Below are positions 42,755 through 51,889 of a stretch of 64,000 nucleotides of DNA, one piece after another. Numbering within the stretch: position 1 is the first letter of the stretch; the number at the start of each line of letters is the position of its first letter. The position numbers were made by a program, and so were the translations under genes. The notes under the pieces were generated by a model. It saw only the letters and a program-made list of their open reading frames with translations, had not been told where the DNA came from and did no database searches. The stretch is from CABMKH01 sp040797625 (lineage in GTDB: Bacteria > Bacillota > Clostridia > Tissierellales > Tissierellaceae), in NCBI GenBank assembly GCA_052067355.1, contig JBQHQH010000002.1, positions 62,001-126,000 of the forward strand, given 5' to 3'.

Positions 42755-45367
42755 CTATTTCTCCTTAAGGTTTATGGCATCCTTAACAAGGTTATTTAAA
42801 GTCATCAACGCCTCTATAGGTGTCAATGAATTTGTATCTATATTGAGAATTCTATCAATAAAATAGTCCTTTTTATAATCTAAGAGATTTAACTGCTTCA
42901 AATTATCCTTTGGAGCAGAATTAATATCTATTTCATGAGAACCTTCAATAATAGACAATATTTCATTTGCTCTGTTGATTATTTCATTATTTATCCCAGC
43001 AAGCCTTGCAACTTGAATACCATAGCTTTTATTTGTACTTCCTTCAATTATCTTTCTTAGAAATACTATATCATCTCCTTTTTCCTCAGCAGATATTGTC
43101 ATATTCTTTACTTCTTTAAAATTATGTGCAAGTTGAGTTAACTCATGATAGTGAGTAGCAAAAAGAGTCTTTGCCTTTATCTTAGTTGCAATATATTCCA
43201 CTACTGCCCAAGCAATACTAAGTCCATCATAAGTACTAGTACCTCTTCCAACTTCATCTAATATTATTAAGCTCTTACTAGTTGCATCTCTTATAATATT
43301 TGAAACTTCATTCATTTCAACCATAAAGGTACTTTCACCTTGTGATAGATTGTCTGAAGCGCCTATTCTAGTAAATATCCTATCGACTATAGATATATCT
43401 GCTTTCTTAGCAGGTACAAAAGAGCCAATTTGAGCCAGTAATGTTATAATTGCTACCTGTCTCATATATGTGGACTTACCTGCCATATTAGGACCAGTTA
43501 TAATATGAATCATATTGTCATCTCTACCAATACATGTATCATTAGGAACAAAGAGATTGTTCTCTATCATAGTTTCAACAACAGGGTGTCTACCTTCCTC
43601 AATAAGAATATATCCATCATTATTCAACTTAGGTCTAATATAGTCATTATTTCGTGCTATTTTTGCAAAGGATGCGATTACATCTGTAGTAGCTATCATC
43701 TTACTAACATATTGAATTCTCCTGATTTCATCTTTTATACTATTTCTAATGGATTGAAATATTTGATACTCTAATCCTATAGACTTTTCTTCAGCACCTA
43801 AGATCTTTGACTCCATAGACTTCAATTCATCAGTATAATATCTTTCTGAATTAGTCAAAGTTTGTTTTCTAGTAAAGTAGTCAGGCACCATGGATATATT
43901 CGATTTTGTAACTTCAATAAAATATCCTGCAACTTTGTTATATCCAATTCTTAAGTTCTTTATGCCAGTATTTTGGCGTTCTTTAGCTTCTAATGATGTC
44001 AACCATTCCTTACCACGAATACTAGCCTCTTTAACCTCATCTAGCTCCTCATTAAACCCTTTTTTTATTAGTCCCCCTTCTTTTATAGAAATAGGAGGGT
44101 CATCTATAATTGAAGATTCTATTAGATTATATATATCTGATAAGGTATCCATAGAGTTGCCAATACTGCTTAATTCTTTACTAGAGGTAGAACTTAATAG
44201 TGACTTCAATCTAGGTAGGACTTGAATCGAATTTTTCAAGGATATAAGATCTCTACCATTACAATTGCCATTTGAAACCTTACTGGATAATCTCTCTATA
44301 TCATAGATATTTTTAAGAACATCTACTATGTCGTCCATAAACATTATATTTTCATAAAAATATTCTACCATATCTAATCGTCGATTTATTTCGGTCATAT
44401 TCAATAGGGGTTGCTCTAGCCAGTTTTTTAAAAGTCTCCCACCCATTGCAGTTGAAGTCTTATCTATAACCCCTATTAAAGCGCCCTTTTTCCTCTTGGA
44501 AATTATAGTTTCATGTATTTCTAAGTTTGTCCTAGTGTTTATATCCATAATCATATAATCTTGAGGCTCATAGTATGATAGATTGTTAATATGATCTAAG
44601 GAATTCTTCTGAGTATTAAACAAATACTCTATTAGTTTATTTGTAGATAATATAGAATAGATCTTTCCATCCATATTTAGTTCTTGTAATGTAGACACTT
44701 TAAATAGATCTAAAATCGTATTATTTTCTACTTTATCTATATCTTCAATATCATCATATACACTGAAATAAGGATTTATCTTATTTCTTATTATATTTAT
44801 ATATTTCTTATTTAGAAGAAATCCATTATTGCAGATAATCTCAGAGGGAAATATCTTTCCCAATTCATCAATTACAAATCTATAATTATTTTCAATATCA
44901 CCAGAATACTCTGTGGTATACATCTCTCCTGTAGAATTATCTGCATATGCTATGCCAATTCCAAATTTGTCCATATATATAGACACTAGATAATTATTGG
45001 ACTTTTCATCCAGGACATTTGAATCTGTAATAGTTCCAGGTGTTACTACTTTGATCACATCACGTCTTACAATACCCTTGGCCTGAGATGGATCTTCCAT
45101 CTGCTCACAGAGGGCAACCTTGTATCCCTTTTCCACCAGACGGGATATATAGGTATCTACTACATGATGTGGTACTCCACACATTGGAGCTTTCTCATCC
45201 ATCCCACAATCCCTTTGAGTTAAAGTTATCTCTAGTTCTCTTGATGCAGTCAATGCGTCATCGAAAAACATCTCATAAAAGTCTCCTAGCCTAAAAAACA
45301 AGATAGAATCCTTATATCTATCTTTTATAGACATATATTGTTTCATCATAGGAGTTAAATTATCCAA
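42755..45367 (-). CDS. mutS: DNA mismatch repair protein MutS
   Basis: MutS recognises mispairs and short loops. The product is about 870 aa: the mismatch-binding domain begins with the FYEM motif (FFRLGDFYEMFF, with the wedge phenylalanine), followed by connector, lever, clamp and ATPase domains with GPNMAGKSTYMRQ (Walker A) and DEVGRGTSTYDG (Walker B). The TTG at 45367 is chosen because GGGAGGG lies 6 bases upstream and gives MDNLTPMMKQY. An in-frame ATG at 45382 lies before that site and lacks one of its own. It follows miaB by 16 bases. Confidence 0.96.
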   Translation of the reverse strand: MDNLTPMMKQYMSIKDRYKDSILFFRLGDFYEMFFDDALTASRELEITLTQRDCGMDEKAPMCGVPHHVVDTYISRLVEKGYKVALCEQMEDPSQAKGIVRRDVIKVVTPGTITDSNVLDEKSNNYLVSIYMDKFGIGIAYADNSTGEMYTTEYSGDIENNYRFVIDELGKIFPSEIICNNGFLLNKKYINIIRNKINPYFSVYDDIEDIDKVENNTILDLFKVSTLQELNMDGKIYSILSTNKLIEYLFNTQKNSLDHINNLSYYEPQDYMIMDINTRTNLEIHETIISKRKKGALIGVIDKTSTAMGGRLLKNWLEQPLLNMTEINRRLDMVEYFYENIMFMDDIVDVLKNIYDIERLSSKVSNGNCNGRDLISLKNSIQVLPRLKSLLSSTSSKELSSIGNSMDTLSDIYNLIESSIIDDPPISIKEGGLIKKGFNEELDEVKEASIRGKEWLTSLEAKERQNTGIKNLRIGYNKVAGYFIEVTKSNISMVPDYFTRKQTLTNSERYYTDELKSMESKILGAEEKSIGLEYQIFQSIRNSIKDEIRRIQYVSKMIATTDVIASFAKIARNNDYIRPKLNNDGYILIEEGRHPVVETMIENNLFVPNDTCIGRDDNMIHIITGPNMAGKSTYMRQVAIITLLAQIGSFVPAKKADISIVDRIFTRIGASDNLSQGESTFMVEMNEVSNIIRDATSKSLIILDEVGRGTSTYDGLSIAWAVVEYIATKIKAKTLFATHYHELTQLAHNFKEVKNMTISAEEKGDDIVFLRKIIEGSTNKSYGIQVARLAGINNEIINRANEILSIIEGSHEIDINSAPKDNLKQLNLLDYKKDYFIDRILNIDTNSLTPIEALMTLNNLVKDAINLKEK

Positions 45368-45383
45368 ATCATACCCTCCCATA

Positions 45384-46808
45384 CTAAAGTAAAATACCTT
45401 CCAATGTAAATGTTTTAACATTGGTTATTTTAACATCAATTATATTTCCAATCAATTCTTTATCACCTTTAAAGTGAACTAACTTACCTCCTGTAGTCCT
45501 GCCATCTAACATATCTTTGTCGTTCTTGCTTACATCTTCAACTAATACCTTTACTTTTTTTCCCAACAACTTTTTATTTTTTTCCAGCCCGATGGGATGT
45601 AATATATCTAATAGTCGTTGAAAGCGTTGATGTTTTACTATATCATCTACTTGCTCTTTCATCTTTGCAGCAGGAGTACCTTCCCTAATAGAGTATAAGA
45701 AAGTAAAAGCTGAATCAAGTTCTATTTCCTTGACTAATTCTAAAGTCTCATTGAAATCTTCTTCTGTCTCTCCTGGAAATCCTACGATAATATCAGTAGT
45801 AAGGGTTATATCAGGATTAACAGCTCTGATCTTCTTTATTATATCCAAATACTCTTCCCTTGTATATCCTCTATTCATAAGTTTTAATATCCTATTACTC
45901 CCTGATTGAACAGGTAAATGCAGATGGTCGCAAAGTTTATCTAGCTTAGCATAAGAGTTAATCAATTCTTCCGATATGTCCTTAGGATGAGATGTCATAA
46001 ACCTTATTCTCTCTATTCCATTAATATTATTTATATCTCTAAGCAGATCTGAAAAATTATAATCTCTATCAAGGGTTTTACCATATGAATTCACATTTTG
46101 TCCTAACAAGGTAACTTCTTTACATCCATCTTCTGCTAATTGTTTGATCTCATTTATTATATTTTCAGGTTCTCTGCTTTTTTCCCTTCCTCTTGTATAG
46201 GGCACTATACAATAACTACAAAAATTATTACATCCATACATTATATTTACAAATGCCTTATAAGTATATTTTCTATTTGCATCTATACTTTCGTCTATTT
46301 CTCTATTCTCTTCCAATACATCTATTACCAGCTTTTTTGTATTCTCATACTTATTAATCAGCTGTGGTAATTTGTGAATATTATTTGTACCAAATATGAT
46401 GTCCACATGTCTATATTTTGATCTAATGATTTCAATAGCTTCTTCCCTCTGCATCATACAACCGCAAACTGCAATTATTAAATTAGGATTTCTCCTCTTT
46501 AATTCTTTTAATTCACCTAATTGACCATATACCTTATCCTCTGCTGTCTTTCTCACAGCACAGGTATTATATATAATTAAATCACATTCATCTCTATTGT
46601 CGGTTAAAGCGTATCCTATCCCCTCCAATATCCAGGAAATCTTCTCTGAGTCATGCTCATTCATCTGACAACCATGGGTCACGATGAGACTCTTTTTTCT
46701 CTTTCCTGTTTTTACGAAATATTCATCGTTTTCACTTCTTATTTTATCCATAAAATGTTCAATTTGCATTGATTCTTCTTCTGGTATATTTGGTATATTT
46801 AAATTCAT
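45384..46808 (-). CDS. miaB: tRNA-2-methylthio-N6-dimethylallyladenosine synthase MiaB
   Basis: MiaB is a radical-SAM methylthiotransferase acting on i6A37 made by MiaA. The 474-residue protein has an N-terminal UPF0004 domain with cluster cysteines (THGCQMNEHD, NTCAVRKTAEDK, CGCM), the radical-SAM CNNFCSYCIVPYTRG motif (CxxxCxxC) and a C-terminal TRAM domain. It heads the operon that continues with mutS-mutL-miaA-hfq. The ATG has AGGAGG 9 bases upstream. Confidence 0.97.
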   Translation of the reverse strand: MNLNIPNIPEEESMQIEHFMDKIRSENDEYFVKTGKRKKSLIVTHGCQMNEHDSEKISWILEGIGYALTDNRDECDLIIYNTCAVRKTAEDKVYGQLGELKELKRRNPNLIIAVCGCMMQREEAIEIIRSKYRHVDIIFGTNNIHKLPQLINKYENTKKLVIDVLEENREIDESIDANRKYTYKAFVNIMYGCNNFCSYCIVPYTRGREKSREPENIINEIKQLAEDGCKEVTLLGQNVNSYGKTLDRDYNFSDLLRDINNINGIERIRFMTSHPKDISEELINSYAKLDKLCDHLHLPVQSGSNRILKLMNRGYTREEYLDIIKKIRAVNPDITLTTDIIVGFPGETEEDFNETLELVKEIELDSAFTFLYSIREGTPAAKMKEQVDDIVKHQRFQRLLDILHPIGLEKNKKLLGKKVKVLVEDVSKNDKDMLDGRTTGGKLVHFKGDKELIGNIIDVKITNVKTFTLEGILL

Positions 46809-46873
46809 TTATTTTTTCCTCCTCAGTAATCAGTAACTTGTATTTAAACTATTATATCAAACCTTATAGAATA

Positions 46874-46908
46874 AAAAAAGACTAGGATAAGGCTTCCTAG
46901 TCTTTTTT
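46874..46908. terminator. Bidirectional terminator between hicB-like gene and miaB
   Basis: Perfect 14-base arms (AAAAAAGACTAGGA and its complement) around a 7-base loop, with A and T runs at the ends. It ends the leftward transcript of the HicB-like gene. Confidence 0.85.
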
Positions 46909-46951
46909 AACCTATATAAGTTTCTAAAGTAATGGTGTGTACTTTTCACCT

Positions 46952-47350
46952 TTACTTTTGTAATTGTAATCGGTCTTTTAATGCCTCTTGCAACACTTGA
47001 GAGAAGTTTATTCCTTCTTTTTCTGCTGCATAATTTAACCAGCTAGGAATAGTTACATTTTTCCTAATTGTTCTAATATCATTTGCTTTCCTATATTCTT
47101 TGAAATCAACATCTACAAGAGTTACTATATCATCACTATTATGCTCTATTTTTTCTATTTCTATAGTTGTTGGCTCTGGAATATCTCTTCCACAATCTTC
47201 TTCAGTTATTCCCCACAATCCAATTGCATCTCGTGCCATTCCAATTGCATCTGCTATATCTATTCCTTCAGTATTTATTTTTAAATCTGGAACATATACA
47301 ACATATCCCATCTCCGCTGGAATTAAAATTATAGGATATACTCTTTTCAT
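46952..47350 (-). CDS. HicB-family antitoxin-like protein, without an adjacent HicA
   Basis: The 132-residue protein has a HicB-like degraded RNase H fold (YPIILIPAEMGYVVYVPDL, then DIADAIGMARDAIGLWGI) and a C-terminal ribbon-helix-helix segment (VTIPSWLNYAAEKEGINFSQVLQEAL). HicB antitoxins neutralise the HicA mRNA interferase and repress their own operon. HicA is normally directly upstream. Here the 218 bases upstream contain no HicA-sized reading frame, only a promoter with a symmetric operator-like repeat. It may be an orphan regulator or a decayed module. AGGAGG precedes the ATG. Confidence 0.8.
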   Translation of the reverse strand: MKRVYPIILIPAEMGYVVYVPDLKINTEGIDIADAIGMARDAIGLWGITEEDCGRDIPEPTTIEIEKIEHNSDDIVTLVDVDFKEYRKANDIRTIRKNVTIPSWLNYAAEKEGINFSQVLQEALKDRLQLQK

Positions 47351-47380
47351 CTTATCATCCTCCTGCTAAATGCAATAATT

Positions 47381-47398
47381 AGGGCTTATTTAAGCCCT
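47381..47398. repeat. Palindrome in the hicB leader
   Basis: AGGGCTTA and TAAGCCCT around TT form a perfect 18-base hairpin 31 bases upstream of the HicB-like start. No T-run follows. It overlaps the end of a 19-codon open stretch (DNTEINELLAKAIIKRQGLK, then stop) that has no normal start codon. Confidence 0.5.
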
Positions 47399-47477
47399 TG
47401 TCGTTTAATAATTGCTTTTGCTAAAAGTTCATTTATTTCAGTGTTATCCCCCCAACACACTCTCTATCTTAATTACT

Positions 47478-47506
47478 ATTATACGTATTAAATGCGTATA
47501 AGCCAA
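47478..47506 (-). promoter_or_regulatory. Promoter and operator-like dyad of the HicB-like gene
   Basis: On the - strand: TTGGCT (47506-47501), a 17-base spacer and TATAAT (47483-47478). A 21-base dyad (TATACGTATT-A-AATGCGTATA, one mismatch pair) covers 47480-47500, that is, the spacer and most of the -10 element, as expected for an autorepressor site. The expected leader is about 120 bases. Confidence 0.65.
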
Positions 47507-47551
47507 TAGATATATACAATATATTTCAAATTTTTATGAATATTTAACAAT

Positions 47552-47580
47552 AAAAAAAGGCCAGAAAATTAATCCTGGTC
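47552..47580 (-). terminator. Terminator of the holin-like gene
   Basis: On the - strand GACCAG pairs with CTGGCC (one G-T pair), followed by seven T. The stop codon of the gene lies in the loop. Confidence 0.7.
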
Positions 47581-47871
47581 CTCTTCAACTCTTTTCCTTG
47601 TAGACTGTATAGTCAACTGATGGACGTACACCGCCATCCCTGCTGCTAATATTCCCTGCAATACTCCATTTAGTATAGTGACTCCGTTAAATCCATTTTC
47701 AAACCCTAAGATCAATATAGCAAATAAGATACCTATTACTCCTAAGATAATGGGTATAGCCCAATCTTTAATATGTTCAGTTTTCTTTATCATTAATCCT
47801 ATTATAATGAGGACTGGAATCAATATGAGTATTTCTGGTTTGATAAAAGCTAATATCTCTTCTCCAGTCAT
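47569..47871 (-). CDS. Holin-like small membrane protein
   Basis: The 100-residue protein has a short N-terminus, three hydrophobic segments (about 13-28, 36-55 and 66-86) and a charged tail (STRKRVEEDQD). This resembles the phage holin families of Gram-positive phages. Holins form membrane lesions that release endolysin. No endolysin or other phage gene is next to it, so it is a lone remnant, a domesticated holin-like protein, or an unrelated membrane protein. AAGGGGG precedes the ATG and the terminator overlaps its end. Confidence 0.6.
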   Translation of the reverse strand: MTGEEILAFIKPEILILIPVLIIIGLMIKKTEHIKDWAIPIILGVIGILFAILILGFENGFNGVTILNGVLQGILAAGMAVYVHQLTIQSTRKRVEEDQD

Positions 47872-47992
47872 ATTATCTTACCCCCTTATTATACACTAAG
47901 GTGTACTAGAATACATTTAACTCTATGATATATTAATATGACTTTTATTATTGCTTGTGAAAACTTCTCAAATTTATTTATATAAATACCAA

Positions 47993-48024
47993 GGACCGAG
48001 TTCCAATAATATAGAACTCAGTCC
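47993..48024. terminator. Inverted repeat after the MerR-type gene
   Basis: GGACCGAGTTC pairs with GAACTCAGTCC (one mismatch) around a 10-base loop, 38 bases past the MerR-type stop codon. T-rich sequence is on the + strand side only, so the terminator call is tentative. Confidence 0.4.
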
Positions 48025-48061
48025 TTCTTTAGAGATCAGAGCAATTTATCTATTATCTTAT

Positions 48062-48670
48062 TTAATCGGCATTGTTGAATCTAAATAATCTTTTAAAAAT
48101 ACTAGTTTTTTCACTCTTAAGCTTTCTTAGATCCTCTTTTAACTTGACATTTTCGTAAGTCTTTTCTTTTACCTTCATCTTTAACTTTGCATTTTCACAA
48201 ATCAATACATCTCTCTCTTTTGAATTGATCTCATTCCTTAGGGCAATAATCTCTTCCTTCAAATCTTCAATTAAATCCGAAGTATTATTATTTTCAGTAG
48301 AAAGATACTCTGATAGTTTTTCAAAAAACCTCTCTTCTAATACAGAAGATATTTCCATAGCTATGTCTACTGGTTCCAGCCCGTGCTCATTATTATCTAA
48401 AGACACCATAGCACCATTTTCCTGAGATGACAATACCTCCTGAGGAGAATTGATAATTAAGTTTATCTGCTTATTTCCAAATCCCTTTTCTTTTAAACTC
48501 TTGATATAGTTAATTAATTCAATTTCCTTATAAGTATAATACCTATGATTTGACTCTTTTCTTGGTATATCTATATTAAATTCCTTTTCATAATACCTAA
48601 GGACATGAGGAGCATAGCCTGTAATATCGGCGACTTCAGATATTGTATATTCTTCACTATAATCCAACAA
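48062..48670 (-). CDS. MerR-type helix-turn-helix protein with coiled-coil tail
   Basis: The 202-residue protein has an N-terminal MerR-like winged helix (YTISEVADITGYAPHVLRYY at about 8-27, then SNHRYYTYKEIELINYI) and a C-terminal coiled coil (about 115-190), ending in the basic and aromatic KRLFRFNNAD. There are no metal-binding cysteines. The same build is found in RacA-type chromosome anchors and in phage or plasmid MerR-like proteins, so either DNA architecture or regulation is possible; the target is unknown. GGGGGA precedes the start. Confidence 0.7.
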   Translation of the reverse strand: MLDYSEEYTISEVADITGYAPHVLRYYEKEFNIDIPRKESNHRYYTYKEIELINYIKSLKEKGFGNKQINLIINSPQEVLSSQENGAMVSLDNNEHGLEPVDIAMEISSVLEERFFEKLSEYLSTENNNTSDLIEDLKEEIIALRNEINSKERDVLICENAKLKMKVKEKTYENVKLKEDLRKLKSEKTSIFKRLFRFNNAD

Positions 48671-48788
48671 AACTAGTCCCCCTTTTTTAATCTCTAATAT
48701 AATATATTTCTATTAATAAGATTGAAATCCTTTTTTATTATGAATAAATTTTCATACAAATTAGTATACTATTCAACAATTTTGGGAG

Positions 48789-49787
48789 CTAAAATTCAAA
48801 TTCCGTCATTAAAAACTCATTTAATAATTGAGTGCAGTTTTTTATATCCTCTTTTGAAGCCATTTCTATAGTTGAGTGAACATATCTAGTTGGTATAGAT
48901 ATGCCTCCTGATGGAACTCCCGCTCTAGTTAGATGAATGGAACCAGCATCTGTTCCACCAGATTCTAAAACTTCCATCTGATATGGTATATTTTTTTCTT
49001 TGGCTAAACTTACAAGAGTCTCTTTGACTATAGGATGTGAAATTATAGAATTATCCTTTACTTTAATAGCCGCACCTTTATTTAAAGAAATAGCCAACCT
49101 TTTTTCCTTTGGTGTATCACCATTATCAGTTACATCTAATGATATAGCTATATCTGGTTCTATTGCATATGCAGCAGTTCTAGCTCCTCTAAGTCCTACT
49201 TCCTCTTGAACAGAAAATACAAAATATAGATCATTATTTATATTGTCAATACTCTTTATCACTTCAATAGCTATAAAACAGCCAACTCTGTCATCTAAAT
49301 AAGGTGTAAATATAACATTTTCATTTTCATGGAATTCAGACTCATATATACACATATCTCCTATTTTTACTTTGGTTTCTGTCTCTTCTCTAGAGAATGT
49401 ACCAATATCTATATACATATTTTCTAATTTTAACTCAGATATATCCTCTATAGGTTCATGAAATATGACACCTATAGTTCCATCTTGAAATATGACCTTT
49501 TGGCCTATTGAATCAATCGGTGATATTCCGCCTATATTAGTAAATCTTATAAATCCCTTATCATCTATATCTATTACCATCATTCCAATTTGATCCATAT
49601 GTGCAGAGATCATTATCTTTTTTCCATTGCCCTTCTTATGTGCAATTAGATTTCCAAGGGCATCTACCTTTATGTCATCTACATGATCTTTAATTTCATT
49701 TATTATAAATTCTCTTATAAGTCCTTCATTTCCAGAAGGACCAAATACCTTGACCAAATTTCTCAATAATTCACTATTAAAATTCAT
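48789..49787 (-). CDS. M42-family metalloaminopeptidase, third of a tandem trio
   Basis: M42 enzymes (TET aminopeptidases, YsdC/FrvX/CelM group) are dizinc or dicobalt exopeptidases forming 12-mer cages that degrade peptides. The 332-residue product carries the metal ligands and base: ISAHMDQIG (His), LDDRVG (Asp), VQEEVG (Glu pair), LDVTDNGD (Asp) and RYVHSTIE (His). The ATG at 49787 overlaps the stop of the preceding paralogue (TAATG) and follows GGAGGAGTT; an upstream ATG at 49823 lies inside that gene. Confidence 0.92.
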   Translation of the reverse strand: MNFNSELLRNLVKVFGPSGNEGLIREFIINEIKDHVDDIKVDALGNLIAHKKGNGKKIMISAHMDQIGMMVIDIDDKGFIRFTNIGGISPIDSIGQKVIFQDGTIGVIFHEPIEDISELKLENMYIDIGTFSREETETKVKIGDMCIYESEFHENENVIFTPYLDDRVGCFIAIEVIKSIDNINNDLYFVFSVQEEVGLRGARTAAYAIEPDIAISLDVTDNGDTPKEKRLAISLNKGAAIKVKDNSIISHPIVKETLVSLAKEKNIPYQMEVLESGGTDAGSIHLTRAGVPSGGISIPTRYVHSTIEMASKEDIKNCTQLLNEFLMTEFEF

Positions 49788-50806
49788 TATAACTCCTCCC
49801 CTTGAAATTCTGATAAGATGCAATCCACTAATCTATAGGTATTGTCATAATCATCTAAACTCATAACTGAAGCAGGTGAATGTATATATCTACATGGAAC
49901 AGAGATAGTAGTAGTCAAAGACCCAGCCTTTGATATGTGTATTTTCCCCGAATCATTTCCTCCCATGGAAGTTTTTCTATATTGATATGGAATCTTATTT
50001 TTTTCAGCAATATATACTATCTTTTCTCTCAGATCTTTATCATATAGAGTTGTTCTATCTACTAGAGAAATTGCTGGTCCTCTACCAAGGTAAGTAGGTA
50101 CCAAATGACTATCTAATTTAGACATATCATAACATAGGGTTCCTTCTAATACTATTGAAATGTCTGGATCTATTTCATATGCAGCAGGTCCAGCACCAAC
50201 TAATCCTAATTCTTCCATAACTGTAAAGACACCATAGAAACTTATATCTCTTTTTTTCTTAAGAATATCAATAAGTATAGAACATCCCACTCTATTGTCT
50301 AACGCCTTAGCCTTAACTAAGTTATCTCCAAATTCTCTATAAGTACTGTAAAAAGAAACGTAATCTCCAATCTTAACATATCTTTCAGCATCTTCTTTTG
50401 ATCTTGCCCCTATATCTATATATAGTTCATCAATATCAAGTGCATTCTTCCATTCTGTCCTCTTCTGAAGATGAATAGGCTTTGCACCAATTACACCATA
50501 TACCTTATCTATTCCAACTAAAACAGGCTTAGATACTAAAATACGCTTATCTATTCCACCTACATCCATGAATTTCAACAGTCCAGAGTCATCAATATCC
50601 TTTACCATCAGCCCAACTTCATCCATATGAGCTGTTACCATCAATGTCTTTGGATTGTCTTTTCCCTCTTTATATGCAATTATATTTCCCAATCTATCTA
50701 TCTTTATATCATCTACATAATCTTTTATTTCAGATATTATTATATCTCTTACTTCTTTTTCATTTCCAGAAACTCCTGATGCTTCAGTCAATAGTTTTAA
50801 TAGCAT
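49787..50806 (-). CDS. M42-family metalloaminopeptidase, second of a tandem trio
   Basis: The 339-residue paralogue has TAHMDEVG (His), ALDNRVG (Asp), VMEELG (Glu pair) and YIHSP (His). At the position of the second-metal Asp it has Glu (VLEGTLCYD), unlike its two neighbours (LDVTD and VDVGF). This Asp/Glu difference is known among M42 subgroups and can go with different substrate preference. It overlaps the first gene by 10 bases and the third by one, so all three are translationally coupled. Confidence 0.92.
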   Translation of the reverse strand: MLLKLLTEASGVSGNEKEVRDIIISEIKDYVDDIKIDRLGNIIAYKEGKDNPKTLMVTAHMDEVGLMVKDIDDSGLLKFMDVGGIDKRILVSKPVLVGIDKVYGVIGAKPIHLQKRTEWKNALDIDELYIDIGARSKEDAERYVKIGDYVSFYSTYREFGDNLVKAKALDNRVGCSILIDILKKKRDISFYGVFTVMEELGLVGAGPAAYEIDPDISIVLEGTLCYDMSKLDSHLVPTYLGRGPAISLVDRTTLYDKDLREKIVYIAEKNKIPYQYRKTSMGGNDSGKIHISKAGSLTTTISVPCRYIHSPASVMSLDDYDNTYRLVDCILSEFQGEEL

Positions 50807-51852
50807 AATATCCCCTCCAGATTATCATTGGAAATATCATTGATAAAGAACGCCAATAGTTTCCCAGTGTTTTCTATATCTATCATATCTACTACTTCTA
50901 CAGATGTATGCATATATCGCAATGGTATTGATAAAACTAGAGATGGAATTCCATTTTTGGTTATTTGAATTGCCCTTGCATCAGTTCCAGTAGGGCCTGG
51001 AGTAATCTCCATTTGATAAGGTATATTATATTTATTAGCAACTGAGGTTAATCTTTCCCTTAAACCAGGATGTATATTTCCTCCCAATGTAATACCAGGG
51101 CCTTTACCTAATTCAATAGAATCATATCTATTTAGTTCAGGAGTAGTTCCGAAACCAACATCAACTGCTATTCCTATATCTGGATCTATACCATAAGCAG
51201 AGGTATAAGCTCCTGCCATGCTTACCTCTTCTTGAACAGTACATACTAGGTATACATCTGCATCATGATTCATCTTATTTAATTCCTTTAAACATTCTAA
51301 AAGCGCAGCAATTCCAGTTCTGTCATCTAGAGATTTACCAGCAATCCTATTATTTCTAAGATCAATTAATTGACGATTAATAGTAATTGGATCTCCAATG
51401 TTTACAATATCTTCTAATTTATCCTTAGGAAGTCCTACATCAATTACCATATCCTCTAGTTTTATTGCCTTATTTCTTTCATCTACATCCTGTAGATGAG
51501 GTGGCTTTGAACCTACAACTCCAAATAGTCCTTCTTTACCATGCACAATTACTTCTTGACCAAGTATAGTTCTAGGATCTATACCACCTATACTAGTAAA
51601 TCTTAAAAATCCATTTTCTTCAATGTCTTTAACCATTAATCCTATTTCATCCATATGTGCAGCCAACATTATCTTAATATTGTTTTCAGATGATGTTCCC
51701 CTTTTAAGAACAATTATATTTCCAAGAGCATCTGACCATATATCGTCAGAAAGTGGTTTAAAACTAGATACTATCTTATCCTTTAAATTATGCTCATATC
51801 CAGATATACCACTATCATCGACAATAGATGCTAAAAAAGTATAAGTATCCAA
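50797..51852 (-). CDS. M42-family metalloaminopeptidase, first of a tandem trio
   Basis: The 351-residue product leads the trio. Ligand motifs are AAHMDEIG (His), SLDDRTG (Asp), VQEEVS (Glu pair), VDVGFGTTPE (Asp), GPTGTDARA and RYMHTSVE (His). It starts with ATG after AAAAAGGGGGA. A promoter with a large dyad lies about 45-80 bases upstream. Three adjacent paralogues suggest a hetero-oligomeric TET particle or a set with complementary specificity; this is inference. Confidence 0.92.
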   Translation of the reverse strand: MDTYTFLASIVDDSGISGYEHNLKDKIVSSFKPLSDDIWSDALGNIIVLKRGTSSENNIKIMLAAHMDEIGLMVKDIEENGFLRFTSIGGIDPRTILGQEVIVHGKEGLFGVVGSKPPHLQDVDERNKAIKLEDMVIDVGLPKDKLEDIVNIGDPITINRQLIDLRNNRIAGKSLDDRTGIAALLECLKELNKMNHDADVYLVCTVQEEVSMAGAYTSAYGIDPDIGIAVDVGFGTTPELNRYDSIELGKGPGITLGGNIHPGLRERLTSVANKYNIPYQMEITPGPTGTDARAIQITKNGIPSLVLSIPLRYMHTSVEVVDMIDIENTGKLLAFFINDISNDNLEGILCY

Positions 51853-51889
51853 ATATATCCCCCTTTTTCTGTTAATATCCTAATTAAAG

